Below, one piece after another: positions 36,858 to 46,873 of a DNA stretch of 64,000 nucleotides. This stretch comes from Halomonas sp. UBA3074 (GTDB lineage: Bacteria; Pseudomonadota; Gammaproteobacteria; Pseudomonadales; Halomonadaceae), in the NCBI RefSeq assembly GCF_002366715.1, contig NZ_DFBS01000008.1:1-64000 (forward strand), written 5' to 3'. The position numbers and the translations under genes are program-made. Position 1 is the stretch's first letter; each line of letters starts with the position of its first letter. The notes beneath the pieces are model-generated. The model saw only the letters and a program-made list of their open reading frames with translations, was not told the DNA's origin and did not search any database.

Positions 36858-37919
36858 TTAGGCAGCACTGTTTTTCAGCGTCGCCATATCAATCACGAAA
36901 CGATAGCGCACGTCCCCTTTCTCCATCCGCTCAAAGCCTTCGTTAATGTTATTGATATCCAGCATCTCGATATCACAGGTAATACCCTGATCGGCGCACA
37001 ATTTGAGCAGCTCTTCGGTCTCGGCAATGCCACCAATGAGCGAACCGGCCACCACGCGACGCTTAAAGACCAGGTTGAACGCTTCAATGGCAGGCTCAAT
37101 GGGCTCCAGCAAGCCAACAATAATATGCGTCCCGTCATACTTCAGCGACGTGAGGTAGGGGTTTAGATCATGCTGTACGGGCACGGTGTCGAGCATGAAG
37201 TCGAAGGTTTCTGCGACGGCATCCATTTGTGCTTGGTCGCTGGAAACTACCACGTGATCAGCACCGTTACGCTTGGCTTCTTCGACCTTGGCGTCGGAAC
37301 GGGTGAACACCGTGACTTCAGCGCCCAGCGCTTTGGCCAGTTTAACGCCCATGTGGCCTAGGCCACCCATACCGATCACACCGACTTTATGGCCTTTGCC
37401 CACACCGTGGTGCTTGAGTGGCGAATAAGTCGTTACACCGGCGCAGAGAATCGGCGCTGCGGAGGCTAGATCGATCCCATCAGGCATCTGAAGTACAAAG
37501 TGCTCGCTCACGACGATAGAGTCGGAGTAGCCACCCTGCGTCATGGTGCCATCCTGGCGGTCTTCACTGCCGTAAGTCATGGTGAAGCCTTCCAGGCAGT
37601 ACTGCTCTACGCCATCTTTACAGGCAGAACAGGTACGGCATGAATCCACCATGCAACCAACGCCGACTAAGTCACCGGCTTTAAAACGCGATACTTTATC
37701 GCCGACAGAGGTCACGCGGCCGACAATTTCATGGCCGGGTACGACAGGGTACTGGCTCATTCCCCAGTCATTGCGGGCAAAGTGAAGATCGCTGTGACAC
37801 ACGCCACAGTAGAGAATTTCAATCGCCACGTCGTCGGCGCGCGGCTGGCGACGGTCAAAGTTAAACGGCGCTAACGGTTTGTCCGCAGCAAACGCTGCAT
37901 AGGATTTAGCTTGGCTCAT
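36858..37919 (-). CDS. Zinc-dependent NAD(P) alcohol dehydrogenase / aldehyde reductase (YahK/cinnamyl-ADH type)
   Basis: 353 residues, medium-chain dehydrogenase family. Catalytic zinc ligands are Cys38 and His63-Glu64. The structural zinc is held by Cys94, Cys97, Cys100 and Cys108. The Rossmann motif GMGGLGHMGVKLAKALG follows. This pattern fits NADPH aldehyde reductases of the YahK/Ahr group rather than fermentative ADHs. The gene is divergent from an AraC-family regulator of the YqhC type, and YqhC controls an aldehyde reductase gene in E. coli. A matching aldehyde-detoxification role is likely, but here the regulator is interrupted. Confidence 0.9.
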   Translation of the reverse strand: MSQAKSYAAFAADKPLAPFNFDRRQPRADDVAIEILYCGVCHSDLHFARNDWGMSQYPVVPGHEIVGRVTSVGDKVSRFKAGDLVGVGCMVDSCRTCSACKDGVEQYCLEGFTMTYGSEDRQDGTMTQGGYSDSIVVSEHFVLQMPDGIDLASAAPILCAGVTTYSPLKHHGVGKGHKVGVIGMGGLGHMGVKLAKALGAEVTVFTRSDAKVEEAKRNGADHVVVSSDQAQMDAVAETFDFMLDTVPVQHDLNPYLTSLKYDGTHIIVGLLEPIEPAIEAFNLVFKRRVVAGSLIGGIAETEELLKLCADQGITCDIEMLDINNINEGFERMEKGDVRYRFVIDMATLKNSAA

Positions 37920-37945
37920 CGGTGGTGCTCCATCTTGACGTCACA

Positions 37946-37984
37946 ACTAGACTTAAAAACTAGATTTAAAAACTGTTTTCAAAA
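37946..37984. repeat. 13-bp tandem repeat upstream of the alcohol dehydrogenase
   Basis: Units at 37946, 37959 and 37972. The first two differ at a single base and the third is degenerate. They lie in the divergent promoter region of the dehydrogenase and the AraC gene. Confidence 0.75.
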
Positions 37985-38138
37985 CCAGCTTTCAACATCA
38001 GCAGATATTTCCTCGCGTGCGAGGCATGCCACCAGTATTGGCCTAATCCGTCAGGATAGCGATGAACGAAGCTACGCCATTTTTGCCAATTACTCCGATA
38101 GCACGTAATTAAATAACAAAAAATAGCTAAAAATCACT

Positions 38139-39071
38139 ATGATTATGCAAAAGCCACCAGAAACCAGAGAGAACTCCATGGCCTCCACCGCTCAGGCTGG
38201 CAACGCGCTGGCTGCTGTTATCGCACCACTGGTTAAAAGCGACGGTATCAGTCAAACGACTCTGCCCGGCGTATCGCTGCTCTGTCTAAGCCGCCATCAA
38301 GTGCGTACGCCACTTCTCTATGAACCAAGCCTGACCATCATTGCTCAGGGACAAAAGATAGGGTATCTGGGCGACCGCGAAATCCACTATGACCCGGGCC
38401 ACTATTTAGTTCAAACGCTGCCCATGCCGTTTGAATGCGAAACCTACGGTTCACCGGAAGCCCCGCTACTGGGCATATCAGTACGATTGGATCCGGCGCT
38501 GTTGAGCGAAATGGTGACCGCCATGGGCGAGGCGATACAACAGAGCCAAACGCCACTGCTAATGGCATCGGTAGCCATGACCGATGGTATGCAAGACGCC
38601 GTGCAACGTTTGGCGCACACCCTGCATACGCCTGTTGAATGCAAAACCATGGGCACGGCGCGTATTCGAGACGTGGTGTTCGAGGCATTAAAGGGGGAAC
38701 AAGGCCAGGCGCTAAGGGCGTTAGTATTGGGGCATGGTAACTATTCGCGCATCGTGCAGGTGCTTTCGAGGCTTCATGCCAATTTTGCGGAGGACTTTAG
38801 CATCGAACAACTGGCAGCCTAGGCGAACATGAGCGCCTCGACATTTCACCAGCATTTCAAGCAGATTACCCGCGCGTCACCGGCTCAGTACTTAAAGCGG
38901 CTGCGCTTAATCAAAGCCCAGCAGCTACTTTTGCAGGACAATCACAACGTCAATCAGGCCGCTGCGGCGGTTGGCTACCGCAGCGTGCCTCAGTTTAGCC
39001 GTGACTATAAGCGCTATTTTGGCGAGCCTCCGCTTCAACATCGTCGACAGGAACAAGCGCTACAGGCCTGA
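38139..39071 (+). pseudogene. AraC-family regulator (YqhC-like) interrupted by an in-frame TAG
   Basis: The reading frame runs from 38139 (or ATG 38178, which AGAGAG precedes) with a full AraC_N-type N-terminal domain: TPLLYEPSLTIIAQGQK, DPGHYLVQTLPMP. It then meets TAG at 38820-38822, two residues into the first HTH helix region (EQLAA). The same frame continues without shift through ANMSASTFHQHFK, KRLRLIKAQQLL and VGYRSVPQFSRDYKRYFG, the rest of the AraC DNA-binding domain. A single base change of a sense codon (for example GAG) explains it. Without suppression the product lacks DNA binding. A re-start at ATG 38829 would give an 80-residue HTH fragment. Confidence 0.88.
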
Positions 39072-39122
39072 CATTGAGGCTTCATCGCGTTTTATAGTCA
39101 CTACCGATTACTTGGCAAAATT

Positions 39123-39150
39123 TATTTTGCAAAGCCTATTTTGCAAAGAC
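39123..39150. repeat. 14-bp tandem duplication across the VOC gene stop
   Basis: Units 39123-39136 and 39137-39150, one mismatch. On the - strand the stop codon of the VOC gene lies at the unit junction, so the gene end is duplicated. Confidence 0.75.
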
Positions 39151-39561
39151 CTGACTCATATCTTTGAACGCCTTGAACTCCAGGGCGTTACCACAAGGGT
39201 CGAGCAGGAACATCGTGGCCTGCTCGCCTACTTCGCCTTTGAAACGCACGTAAGGCTCGATCACAAACTGCGTATCACGCGCTTTCAAGCGCTCGGCCAG
39301 GGCTTCCCACTCATCCCACTGCAAAATCACGCCGAAATGCGGTACCGGAACGTTGTGACCGTCCACGGGATTGGTATGCGCGCTCTCTTGCCCCGCCGTT
39401 TTAGGCTGTTCATGAATGACCAGCTGATGGCCAAAGAAGTTAAAGTCGACCCACTGCTCACTGGAACGCCCCTCTTCCAGGCCAAAGACGTCGTTATAAA
39501 ACGCTCGCGCCAGTGCCACATCGTAAACAGGAATGGCTAAATGAAAGGGTGAAAGGCTCAT
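39136..39561 (-). CDS. VOC (glyoxalase/dioxygenase-fold) family protein
   Basis: About 141 residues from the ATG at 39561, chosen because GGAG lies six bases upstream; two earlier in-frame ATGs overlap that site. Two beta-alpha-beta-beta-beta modules are visible: [23 protein letters not shown] near the start and the C-terminal [15 protein letters not shown] with a metal-ligand glutamate. Family members include glyoxalases and dioxygenases; the substrate is unknown. It is divergent from a LysR regulator that may control it. Confidence 0.85.
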   Translation of the reverse strand: MSLSPFHLAIPVYDVALARAFYNDVFGLEEGRSSEQWVDFNFFGHQLVIHEQPKTAGQESAHTNPVDGHNVPVPHFGVILQWDEWEALAERLKARDTQFVIEPYVRFKGEVGEQATMFLLDPCGNALEFKAFKDMSQVFAK

Positions 39562-39695
39562 CGTCATCTCCAACATAGGTGAGTGTTATTCAAACTCAGT
39601 GGCACTTTCAGCCACCACGGTGTATTCATCCTAGGGCGGCGCATGGGAAAATAAAATCAATAACTTTTTGGCTGATTCACAAAAAGGATTTATCA

Positions 39696-40580
39696 ATGAT
39701 CCGAGAGCTAAAGACGCTGATAACCGTCGCTCAGGAAGGCACCTTTGCCGCAGCGGGCAACAAAATTGGCCTGACCCAGGCAGCCGTCAGTGCGCAAATG
39801 AAACGCCTGGAGGAAGAACTGGGTATCGCCCTGTTTGAACGTAAAGGCCGCGCCGCGATATTGACCCAGCGGGGACAAGAGACCCTTAAGCAAGCACAAA
39901 CGCTATTAACCCTCTACAGTTCGCTAGGTGCTTCTTTATCAGGCCAACCGACGACACAGCGGGTCAATATCGGCGCCATCGCTTCTATCCAGCGTTCGCT
40001 ACTCCCCGATGCATTAGCGCGCTTTCATCATCTTTATCGGGATTGCTGTACCCGCGTGGTACCGGGGCTTTCCATGGAGCTGGTCAATCAGGTCGACGCG
40101 GGCGAATTGGATATGGCGATTATTATACGCCCGCCCTTTTCGCTACACAGTGATTTGCGCTGGACGCCCCTTGCCCACGAGTCCTTTCGCTTGATCGTAC
40201 CGACCAGTGCACCGGGTAATCAGTGGCGGGAACTACTCGCCAGCCAGCCATTTATCCGCTATGACCGGGCCTCCTTCGGCGGTAGGCAGGTGGAGCGCTT
40301 CCTACGCCATAACCACTGCAATGTGCACGAAGTATGCGAAGTCGACGAACTAGAAGCGATCATTAAGCTAGTGGCCAAAGGAGTCGGCGTCGCACTGGTG
40401 CCCGAAGCAATGGCGCACGCCCGCTGGCCAGCGGGCGTGCGTGCAGTTGCGTTAGGCGAGCGGACGTTTCACCGCGATATAGGGCTGATTCATCCTACCA
40501 GCGGCCATTTGAGCGAACCTGCCCGTGCACTTGCCCAACTCATTGGTGACATTGCCCAGCGACCGGGTCATGACCACTAA
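39696..40580 (+). CDS. LysR-family transcriptional regulator
   Basis: About 294 residues from the ATG at 39696, preceded by AAAAAGGA. The N-terminal winged HTH (LKTLITVAQEGTFAAAGNKIGLTQAAVSAQMKRLE region, about 5-45) is followed by an effector-binding domain with VNIGAIASIQ and the VAKGVGVALVPEAMA segment. It is divergent from the VOC protein, its most likely target by the usual LysR arrangement (inference). Confidence 0.93.
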   Translation: MIRELKTLITVAQEGTFAAAGNKIGLTQAAVSAQMKRLEEELGIALFERKGRAAILTQRGQETLKQAQTLLTLYSSLGASLSGQPTTQRVNIGAIASIQRSLLPDALARFHHLYRDCCTRVVPGLSMELVNQVDAGELDMAIIIRPPFSLHSDLRWTPLAHESFRLIVPTSAPGNQWRELLASQPFIRYDRASFGGRQVERFLRHNHCNVHEVCEVDELEAIIKLVAKGVGVALVPEAMAHARWPAGVRAVALGERTFHRDIGLIHPTSGHLSEPARALAQLIGDIAQRPGHDH

Positions 40581-40612
40581 GTCATTTCTTTCCCTATTAT
40601 AGGAGTCAACGT

Positions 40613-40846
40613 ATGAAACCAGAGGATCTGGAAAAGTTAGTCACCCGCACCATGCCCTTTGGCAAGTATGAGGGTCGCTTGATCGCCGACCTCCCCGGGC
40701 CTTATTTAAACTGGTTTGCCCGGGAGGGATTTCCCGCTGGCGAGATGGGTCAGTTGCTGCATCTCATGCATGAAATCGATCATAACGGACTTGGCCCACT
40801 GCTCGACCCGTTGCGCAAGACGCCTCGTCCGCGCGGCGAGACTTAA
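40613..40846 (+). CDS. DUF3820-family small protein
   Basis: 77 residues. The MPFGKYEGRLIADLPGPYLNWF block is the DUF3820 signature. These small proteins have no settled function; some database entries call them putative quorum-sensing regulators. A ribosome site (AGGAG) precedes the ATG. It is in line with the LysR gene and overlaps the convergent next gene by four bases. Confidence 0.88.
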   Translation: MKPEDLEKLVTRTMPFGKYEGRLIADLPGPYLNWFAREGFPAGEMGQLLHLMHEIDHNGLGPLLDPLRKTPRPRGET

Positions 40847-41190
40847 TGATGAAAAGGGCCGCGTTCGTTTAGGGCACGCTGAAACTCAGCCCGGTAAGCG
40901 GGTTCGTGGAGAGTCGAATCTTCGGGAAAACGGCCTAAGGCGACCGCTAACTCAAAAAAGCCCGCCGCGGGTAACGCCTCGCCCCGGCGGCTAACCACCA
41001 AAGCGGCAATGAAAGGCGTTTGCTGCGCGGCGTCTTCACGCATTAACTGCTCAAGCGCCTGGGTAACTTGGCCAATCGTACGCGGCGGCGTTAGCCCCAG
41101 CTCAGTAGCCACCTGTTGATAGGTCATTGGCAGTGTTTCATGCGGCGCGCTTAAAAGGAGCTGGCGCAAAGCCGTGACGTTATCACTCAT
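40843..41190 (-). CDS. Conserved hypothetical protein
   Basis: 115 residues, not recognised. An N-terminal part with a helix-turn-helix look (MTYQQVATELGLTPPRTIGQ, then a helix ending VTQALEQLM) suggests a DNA-binding fold. The rest contains FIAALVVSRRGEALPAAGFFE. Gene overlap with DUF3820 and a normal composition support coding. No function is proposed. Confidence 0.65.
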   Translation of the reverse strand: MSDNVTALRQLLLSAPHETLPMTYQQVATELGLTPPRTIGQVTQALEQLMREDAAQQTPFIAALVVSRRGEALPAAGFFELAVALGRFPEDSTLHEPAYRAEFQRALNERGPFHH

Positions 41191-41288
41191 ACTTTACCTA
41201 CTGTCAGACGTTAATTTAGCGTTCGATGCTGCATTTGTGCTAAGAGTAGCTGAAAGAGAAGCTAAAAATGATGCACCAAGGAGATAAG

Positions 41289-42056
41289 ATGGCAGCGCAA
41301 TCGAAAGCGTCAAGCCCAAGGGGTGGCCGCTGGCCCGGCATACTGTCGGGGCTGGCCCTACTGCTACTCATCGCAGCGGCAGTCATGATGGCAGGGGCCG
41401 GGCCAGCTTACCATGGTGAACTTATCTCCCTGGGTGAGGCGTTTAGTTTACTGCGCAACGGCGTCTATATCGCGGGCGGTGCGGTGGCAGTCAGTGTTAT
41501 TGCGCTTCTTACGGGCATGTTTGCCCGCCGCTTTACATCTGCGTTAGTGGCCTCACTGGTGATTATCGCTGCGGCGGCGCTCCTGTATATTCCCTGGCAA
41601 CACTGGCAACGCGCTCAAGCGGTACCGGCCATCCATGACATCACCACCGATATGCAGAGCCCGCCTGCTTTTGAAGCCCTAGCCGATGCTCGTCAACGAG
41701 CACCCAATGGCGTGGCCTATCCCGGCGAGACCACCGCCCAGCAGCAACGCGCGGCATACCCTAATGTTCGGCCATTGGTTATCGATGAGCCACCACAGAC
41801 CGTGCTCGCTGCTGCCCAAGCCGAAACAGAAGAAGCGGGCTGGCGCATTGCCCGAATCACCGACAATCGCATTGAAGCCACGGCCACGACCCGCTGGTTC
41901 GGTTTTGAAGACGACGTGGTGATTCGTTTAACAGAAGTCGAAAACGGTGTGCAGGTAGATATGCGTTCGGCATCGCGCCTGGGTGCCAGTGATGTGGGTA
42001 CCAATGCGGCGCGCATTGAAGCGTTTTTAAATGCGCTGGAAGCACGGCTTGAATAA
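41289..42056 (+). CDS. DUF1499-family membrane-anchored protein
   Basis: About 255 residues from the ATG at 41289, because AAGGAG lies five bases upstream. Three hydrophobic segments in the first 120 residues are followed by a DUF1499 domain: YPNVRPLVIDEP, then TRWFGFEDDVVIRL and SASRLGASDVGTNAARIEAFL near the end. The function of DUF1499 is not established. It appears monocistronic. Confidence 0.85.
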   Translation: MAAQSKASSPRGGRWPGILSGLALLLLIAAAVMMAGAGPAYHGELISLGEAFSLLRNGVYIAGGAVAVSVIALLTGMFARRFTSALVASLVIIAAAALLYIPWQHWQRAQAVPAIHDITTDMQSPPAFEALADARQRAPNGVAYPGETTAQQQRAAYPNVRPLVIDEPPQTVLAAAQAETEEAGWRIARITDNRIEATATTRWFGFEDDVVIRLTEVENGVQVDMRSASRLGASDVGTNAARIEAFLNALEARLE

Positions 42057-42098
42057 GGCGCTGACATTAAGCATTTTCATGCGCTATTTAAATACCCG

Positions 42099-42458
42099 TC
42101 AATGCAGCGAGCCCGGTCGGCGGCCCTCACGCGCTAAAATTTGCTCAGCGTCCAACGTTGCGATGGGCACTTGGTGTTGTGGGGGGATATCGCCCGTTAA
42201 TTGAAGCGCTTGATAGCGCAGTGCGCACACCCGTAAAAACGAAGTGAAGTTACCTAAATCGTGCCCGGCGTCGATTGATTCATGATACAGCCGGGTAATC
42301 ATTTGGGCAGTGTTCATACCATCGCGCTGGGCGATCTCTTCAAGAATGTGCCAAAAATAATTTTCCATTCGCACACTGGTCACCATGCCATCAATACGCA
42401 ACGAATGTGTCGCACTGCGCCACAGTTCAGGGTCGGCTTGAATAAAGAGTTTGCACAC
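42099..42458 (-). CDS. Ribbon-helix-helix (RHH_4-type) protein
   Basis: 119 residues. The SLRIDGMVTSVRMENYFW block followed by LEEIAQRDGMNTAQMI matches the RHH_4 family, small MetJ/Arc-like DNA-binding proteins. The N-terminal MCKLFIQADPELW is also typical of this group. The target is unknown; the gene stands alone. Confidence 0.8.
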   Translation of the reverse strand: MCKLFIQADPELWRSATHSLRIDGMVTSVRMENYFWHILEEIAQRDGMNTAQMITRLYHESIDAGHDLGNFTSFLRVCALRYQALQLTGDIPPQHQVPIATLDAEQILAREGRRPGSLH

Positions 42459-42524
42459 AAGCGTTACCTCTTCAAATAGTCCATTCTAGCGCTCGCTATC
42501 AATATAGTGGGCAATAGCGCAGAA

Positions 42525-42544
42525 CGCCCGGCAAGGGCCGGGCG
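42525..42544. terminator. GC-rich hairpin downstream of the PfpI gene
   Basis: An 8-bp perfect stem (42525-42532 with 42537-42544) with a four-base loop, 30 bases after the PfpI stop on the - strand. No T tract, so termination is only possible. Confidence 0.4.
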
Positions 42545-42573
42545 CAAAGGTCATTACGTTATCGCAGCGGGCT

Positions 42574-43143
42574 TCACTTATTTAACAATGCCATGAATTG
42601 CGCCAGCCATGCCGGGTGGGCTGGCCATGCGGGGGCGGTGACCAGGTTGCCATCGGTCACCGCATCTGTCACTTCCACATTGGCAAAGTGGCCACCGGCA
42701 CGCTCTACCTCCGGCTGGCAGGCCGGGTAAGCGGAACACTGCCGGCCCTCAAGCACTTTTGCAGCAGCCAAGAGCTGCGCACCATGACAGATGGCCGCCA
42801 CGGGCTTATGGGTCTCGAAAAAGTGCTGCACCATGGTGAGCACTTCTTTATTGAGACGAAGGTATTCCGGTGCGCGACCGCCCGGTACCACCAGGGCATC
42901 ATAATCGGCTGGGTTGATGCTGGCGAAATCAGCATTCAGTGCAAAGCGGTGCCCCGGCTTTTCAGAATAGGTTTGATCACCTTCAAAGTCATGAATCGCG
43001 GTGGCCACAGTATCGCCCGAAGCTTTTCCAGGGCAGACAGCATCCACGTGATGACCCACGGCCATCAAGGCCTGAAACGGCACCATGGTTTCATAATCTT
43101 CAGTGAAATCGCCGGTGATCATTAAAATGCGCTTGCTGCTCAT
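42574..43143 (-). CDS. DJ-1/PfpI-family protein
   Basis: 189 residues. The nucleophile elbow [12 protein letters not shown] carries the conserved cysteine (about residue 119). [17 protein letters not shown] and [13 protein letters not shown] match the PfpI/ThiJ family. Members are proteases, chaperones or glyoxalase III/deglycases; which applies is not clear. It is monocistronic. Confidence 0.88.
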   Translation of the reverse strand: MSSKRILMITGDFTEDYETMVPFQALMAVGHHVDAVCPGKASGDTVATAIHDFEGDQTYSEKPGHRFALNADFASINPADYDALVVPGGRAPEYLRLNKEVLTMVQHFFETHKPVAAICHGAQLLAAAKVLEGRQCSAYPACQPEVERAGGHFANVEVTDAVTDGNLVTAPAWPAHPAWLAQFMALLNK

Positions 43144-43254
43144 CTCAGTGCTCCTCTTATTGATCTTATGGTTATTGATCGAGTATTTGAGAACACGCGA
43201 GGCGTGTGAAATGAGGTTAGCAAGCGCTTAACGCCTACAGGTAGTAATTGCTTA

Positions 43255-45354
43255 CTACTCGATAGTTTCTTCCTTCCGGGGTAAGGACAAGTGACGCTGC
43301 CCCGCCGTGTCGCTGACGCGAAAGCGGCCCACTAGTGAATGCATATCACCCGCACGATCATCCAGGGTATGGCTGGCGGTCGTGGCTTCTTGCACCAGCC
43401 GTGCGTTTTGGTGCGTGACTTGATCCAATTGCGAGATAGCTTGGTTGATCTGATCAATACCTGCCGACTGTTCATGGGTAGCGCCCGCAATCTCAGTGAC
43501 ATAGCGCGTTACCTCACCAAGGCTCTCTATGATGTCCTGAAGATGCTTGCTCGACGCGTTGACGAGCTGCTCACCCTCGCTCACTTTCGCGACACTGTCA
43601 TCTACCAAGTGACGAATCTGAGCGGCCTCTTCAGCGCTGCGCCCAGCCAACTTGCGCACTTCTTGAGCCACCACTGCGAAGCCACGCCCCTGCTCTCCCG
43701 CTCTTGCGGCTTCAACGGAGGCGTTTAGCGCCAGGAGATTGGTTTGAAAGGCAATATCGTCGATCGCTTTAATAATGGAGGTGATTTTTTCGCTTGCCTC
43801 ACGAATATCGCCCATGGCGGCCGTCGTGCGCTTGGCAACATCGCCCGCCGACCGCGCACGCTGATCCACGCTACCGCTGGCATCTTTTGCTTGGTCAGCG
43901 TAGTCAGCCGTTTGCTTCACCGTGGCGGTAATCTGTTCAAGACTTGAGGCTGTCTCCGCCAGCGACGCTGCCTGCTGATCAGTTCGCTGGGAGAGGTTTT
44001 CGTTGCCAGCCGCGATTTGGCGACTACTCGCCGCGATAGATTCGGCGCTTTCACGAATTTGCGCCACCATGCCTTCGAAGGTATCCATCATGTTATTAAA
44101 CGCTTGCGCCGTTTGGCCTACTTCATCGTTACGCTTTAGCTCAAGGCGCTTGGAAAGGTCGGCGTTTTCACCGGCTGTGCCACTAATACTTTCCATTTGA
44201 CGACGCATCGCTACCAGCGGCCCCAGTACACGCACCATGGTACGCCAACCGAAAATCGCGAGTAACGCAATAACAACCAAGGTCACCATGATCAGCAACG
44301 AACGACCAGCATTGGCTAGCGTCTCTGCTTGCGTCGCGGCACTGTCAGCCTGGGCAACGGTATACGCTTCAACGTCACTTAGGGCCGAGCGCATTTGCGC
44401 CATGGCTTGGGCAACGTTACTGAGCGCCGCCTGCACTTGGGCATGTTGCGCAAGCTGCTGTAAGCGAAGCTCATAAACGGCGTTGTCATCGGATACCATC
44501 AGACCATCCAGCTCTCCGATGACCTCAACCAGATTATTAATCAATGCGCGCTGTTCTACTTCGGTACTGGGTGCATTTGCGATGGCCGCCAGCGACTGGC
44601 GGGCAAGCCCGACCTGCTGGGCAATTTCATTATGGCGCAAATTGACCAGCGCGTCGGTGCTATCGATTTGCATCATTTGACGTCCAAGGTCAGATAATTG
44701 CGCGAGTGCCATGCGCGCGTTACCGCTCAAACGCCCAATGTCCGCCTGTGCGGTAAACATATTATCCAGAAGCGTAGTAGGCAGGGTCGTCATGCCGTCT
44801 TCGCGCCAGGCTTCCATCAACTCACGCTGGTCACGGTCACTGCGTACTTGGGCTAACGCGGTGCGTCCGGCAATGTCTTCGGCACTAAGCATCACTTGAG
44901 AAATAAGGGCTTGCATCGCACTTATACGCTCGCCCATTTGTGTTTGCAGGCTCAACTCTTCACGGCGCACCGCCTCAAGTGCCGTATCGCCCTCAAGCAA
45001 TGCTTGATAATGGCTATCCAGCTCACTTAAGCCCTCTGCGTGTTCAACCCCACTCAGCCGTTGGCGGGCGGATTGAAAACGTTCATCCAAGCTAGCTTGA
45101 GCGGTAACCTCATCAAGGCCAGTGGCGCTTTCGGTGGCAAGTAGATCGGCATGACGCTGACCAAATGCCCCCATGGTGAGTACCATGCCCCGGCTGGCGT
45201 CCTGAAGAGGTAAAACCTCACTGGTTATATAGCGCTGCGAGTCGATAAGCCGCTGATTAGTGGTCCAACCTGTTGCTGCCAGCACTACGGCGCCAAGCAC
45301 TGCCGCTAGGAACAGGCTGATCAGCATGGCTCTAATACTTAACGTTTTTTTCAT
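43255..45354 (-). CDS. Methyl-accepting chemotaxis protein with large periplasmic helical domain
   Basis: 699 residues. TM1 lies near 9-29, a periplasmic domain of about 320 residues (31-350) that is long and mostly helical, TM2 near 352-370, HAMP, then the signalling coiled coil. The tip reads [20 protein letters not shown]. No xWxxF tether at the C-terminus (it ends in EETIE), so adaptation depends on neighbouring receptors. The gene directly follows a periplasmic amino-acid-type binding protein gene on the same strand, 59 bases apart, with no permease genes. The two probably form a sensing pair in which the binding protein presents the ligand. Confidence 0.93.
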   Translation of the reverse strand: MKKTLSIRAMLISLFLAAVLGAVVLAATGWTTNQRLIDSQRYITSEVLPLQDASRGMVLTMGAFGQRHADLLATESATGLDEVTAQASLDERFQSARQRLSGVEHAEGLSELDSHYQALLEGDTALEAVRREELSLQTQMGERISAMQALISQVMLSAEDIAGRTALAQVRSDRDQRELMEAWREDGMTTLPTTLLDNMFTAQADIGRLSGNARMALAQLSDLGRQMMQIDSTDALVNLRHNEIAQQVGLARQSLAAIANAPSTEVEQRALINNLVEVIGELDGLMVSDDNAVYELRLQQLAQHAQVQAALSNVAQAMAQMRSALSDVEAYTVAQADSAATQAETLANAGRSLLIMVTLVVIALLAIFGWRTMVRVLGPLVAMRRQMESISGTAGENADLSKRLELKRNDEVGQTAQAFNNMMDTFEGMVAQIRESAESIAASSRQIAAGNENLSQRTDQQAASLAETASSLEQITATVKQTADYADQAKDASGSVDQRARSAGDVAKRTTAAMGDIREASEKITSIIKAIDDIAFQTNLLALNASVEAARAGEQGRGFAVVAQEVRKLAGRSAEEAAQIRHLVDDSVAKVSEGEQLVNASSKHLQDIIESLGEVTRYVTEIAGATHEQSAGIDQINQAISQLDQVTHQNARLVQEATTASHTLDDRAGDMHSLVGRFRVSDTAGQRHLSLPRKEETIE

Positions 45355-45413
45355 TATCTGATTTCACTTGTGTCAGGGTCTTACAGGTAACTTAAGCCTA
45401 AATGCGCACGCTG

Positions 45414-46613
45414 TTACGGTAACAGGCTCGCCCATTCCACCGACTCAAAGCGGCCGTTTGTGATAATGGTTGGCCATACTGCATCGCTGGCTTGGTGATC
45501 ATTACGCCCAAGGCTGAGCGGCTCTTCCAAGCCAATATCGATGGTGCCCAGGCCAAGCAAGCCATCCACAATAGCGTCACGATCTGGCTCTGCACCCGCC
45601 GCCTTGACACCTTCCACAAACAGCTTCGCCGCCAGGTAGCCTTCAAGGGAAATAAAGTCAGGCTCACTTCCCTGTGAATGCGTGGCTAGCGCCTGGCGGT
45701 AGGCTTCTACAGCGGGTAGGTCGGCATCCAGAGGCGGAACGACTTGGGTAATGATCACGCCTTCTGACAACTCGCCAAGTTCATCCATTAACGCTTGGCT
45801 GCCAACGAAAGAGACGTTCAGAAACACGGCATCTGGTAGGTCGTTGCGTGCTTCACGAATGAAATCTGCCGCAGGCCCGTAAGTGCCCACGATAATGACC
45901 GCCCGAGGCGTCACCGGCGCTTGCAGAATGGTCGCCAAGCCTTGGTGAATATTGCGAGTACCGCGGGTAAAACGACCATGGGCCAGCGCGGCGATGTTGC
46001 CAACGCCATGGGAGGTTAACGCCTGGACGGCCCCATTGTAGCCTGCATCACCAAAGCTATCGTTTTGGGTGAAGAAGGCTATTTCCTCAGGCAACACGCC
46101 CGCTTCCAAGAGCCCATTGACCATGGCTGCCGTTTCTTGCACGTAGCTGGCCCGGTAATTGATCACATAGCGGTCAGGTGGAGTCTTGCGTAACACCCCC
46201 GCACCGGTAAACGCGCCATAAAGCAACGTTTCGAATTCGTTGTAAAGGGGGATAGTGACGGTCGCAGTGGGTGTGCCAACGTTGCCGATTGCCGCCAGCA
46301 CTTCGTCTTCTTGTATCAGTTGCCGGGTATTACTAGCCGCCTGGAGCGGTTGATACTGATCATCACGGGCGACCAAAGCTAACGTTTCACCGTTTACGCC
46401 ACCAGCCGCATTCACCTCGGCAAAATAGGTTTCGATCCCCTTTTGCATACCCAGCCCTAAAGGCGCAGCGCCTCCGCTGGAAGGCGCGACAATGCCAAAG
46501 GTCAGCGCTGCCTGGGTCAGTGGTGAAATCAATAGCCCGGCGAAGAGCGTTATATGGACCAGCCGTTTTTTTAACGGTCTTTTACTTAACAATAGCGTTC
46601 CCACTCGTCGCAT
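45414..46613 (-). CDS. Periplasmic branched-chain-amino-acid-type binding protein, orphan
   Basis: About 399 residues from the ATG at 46613; GAGGAG lies seven bases upstream, inside the longer GTG frame that opens at 46628. A signal peptide ends at TQAA. The mature part is a type I periplasmic binding protein of the Leu/Ile/Val family: LTFGIVAPSSGGAAPLGLGMQKG, VNGETLALVARDDQ, GNVGTPTATVT. No LivHMGF genes are near. It is followed by a chemoreceptor, so signalling rather than uptake is likely. Confidence 0.88.
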   Translation of the reverse strand: MRRVGTLLLSKRPLKKRLVHITLFAGLLISPLTQAALTFGIVAPSSGGAAPLGLGMQKGIETYFAEVNAAGGVNGETLALVARDDQYQPLQAASNTRQLIQEDEVLAAIGNVGTPTATVTIPLYNEFETLLYGAFTGAGVLRKTPPDRYVINYRASYVQETAAMVNGLLEAGVLPEEIAFFTQNDSFGDAGYNGAVQALTSHGVGNIAALAHGRFTRGTRNIHQGLATILQAPVTPRAVIIVGTYGPAADFIREARNDLPDAVFLNVSFVGSQALMDELGELSEGVIITQVVPPLDADLPAVEAYRQALATHSQGSEPDFISLEGYLAAKLFVEGVKAAGAEPDRDAIVDGLLGLGTIDIGLEEPLSLGRNDHQASDAVWPTIITNGRFESVEWASLLP

Positions 46614-46873
46614 TGATCTGCTCCTCACTCGCTAGATCACTTCCCCAACCTATATATGGCGAGTTAGCGTCAGGTGATGAGTACCATCGCCTGAACGCCA
46701 ACATGACCGATCTGTTACTCACTACTATCGGCAGGAGAATATACGACTAAAGATTTATTATCGTTAAGGACTAAGTAATTATTGTTGCCTGTTCTGTAAC
46801 TGCATAGAACCCCACCAGAGAAATCGCCAATTTTTTAAATAAAATTCATGGTGTTACAAACATTAAGCCAGCG

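Noticed and set aside
42598..43125. Open frame of about 175 codons opposite the PfpI gene
   Set aside because: Antisense shadow; the - strand frame has the catalytic cysteine motif and a family match.
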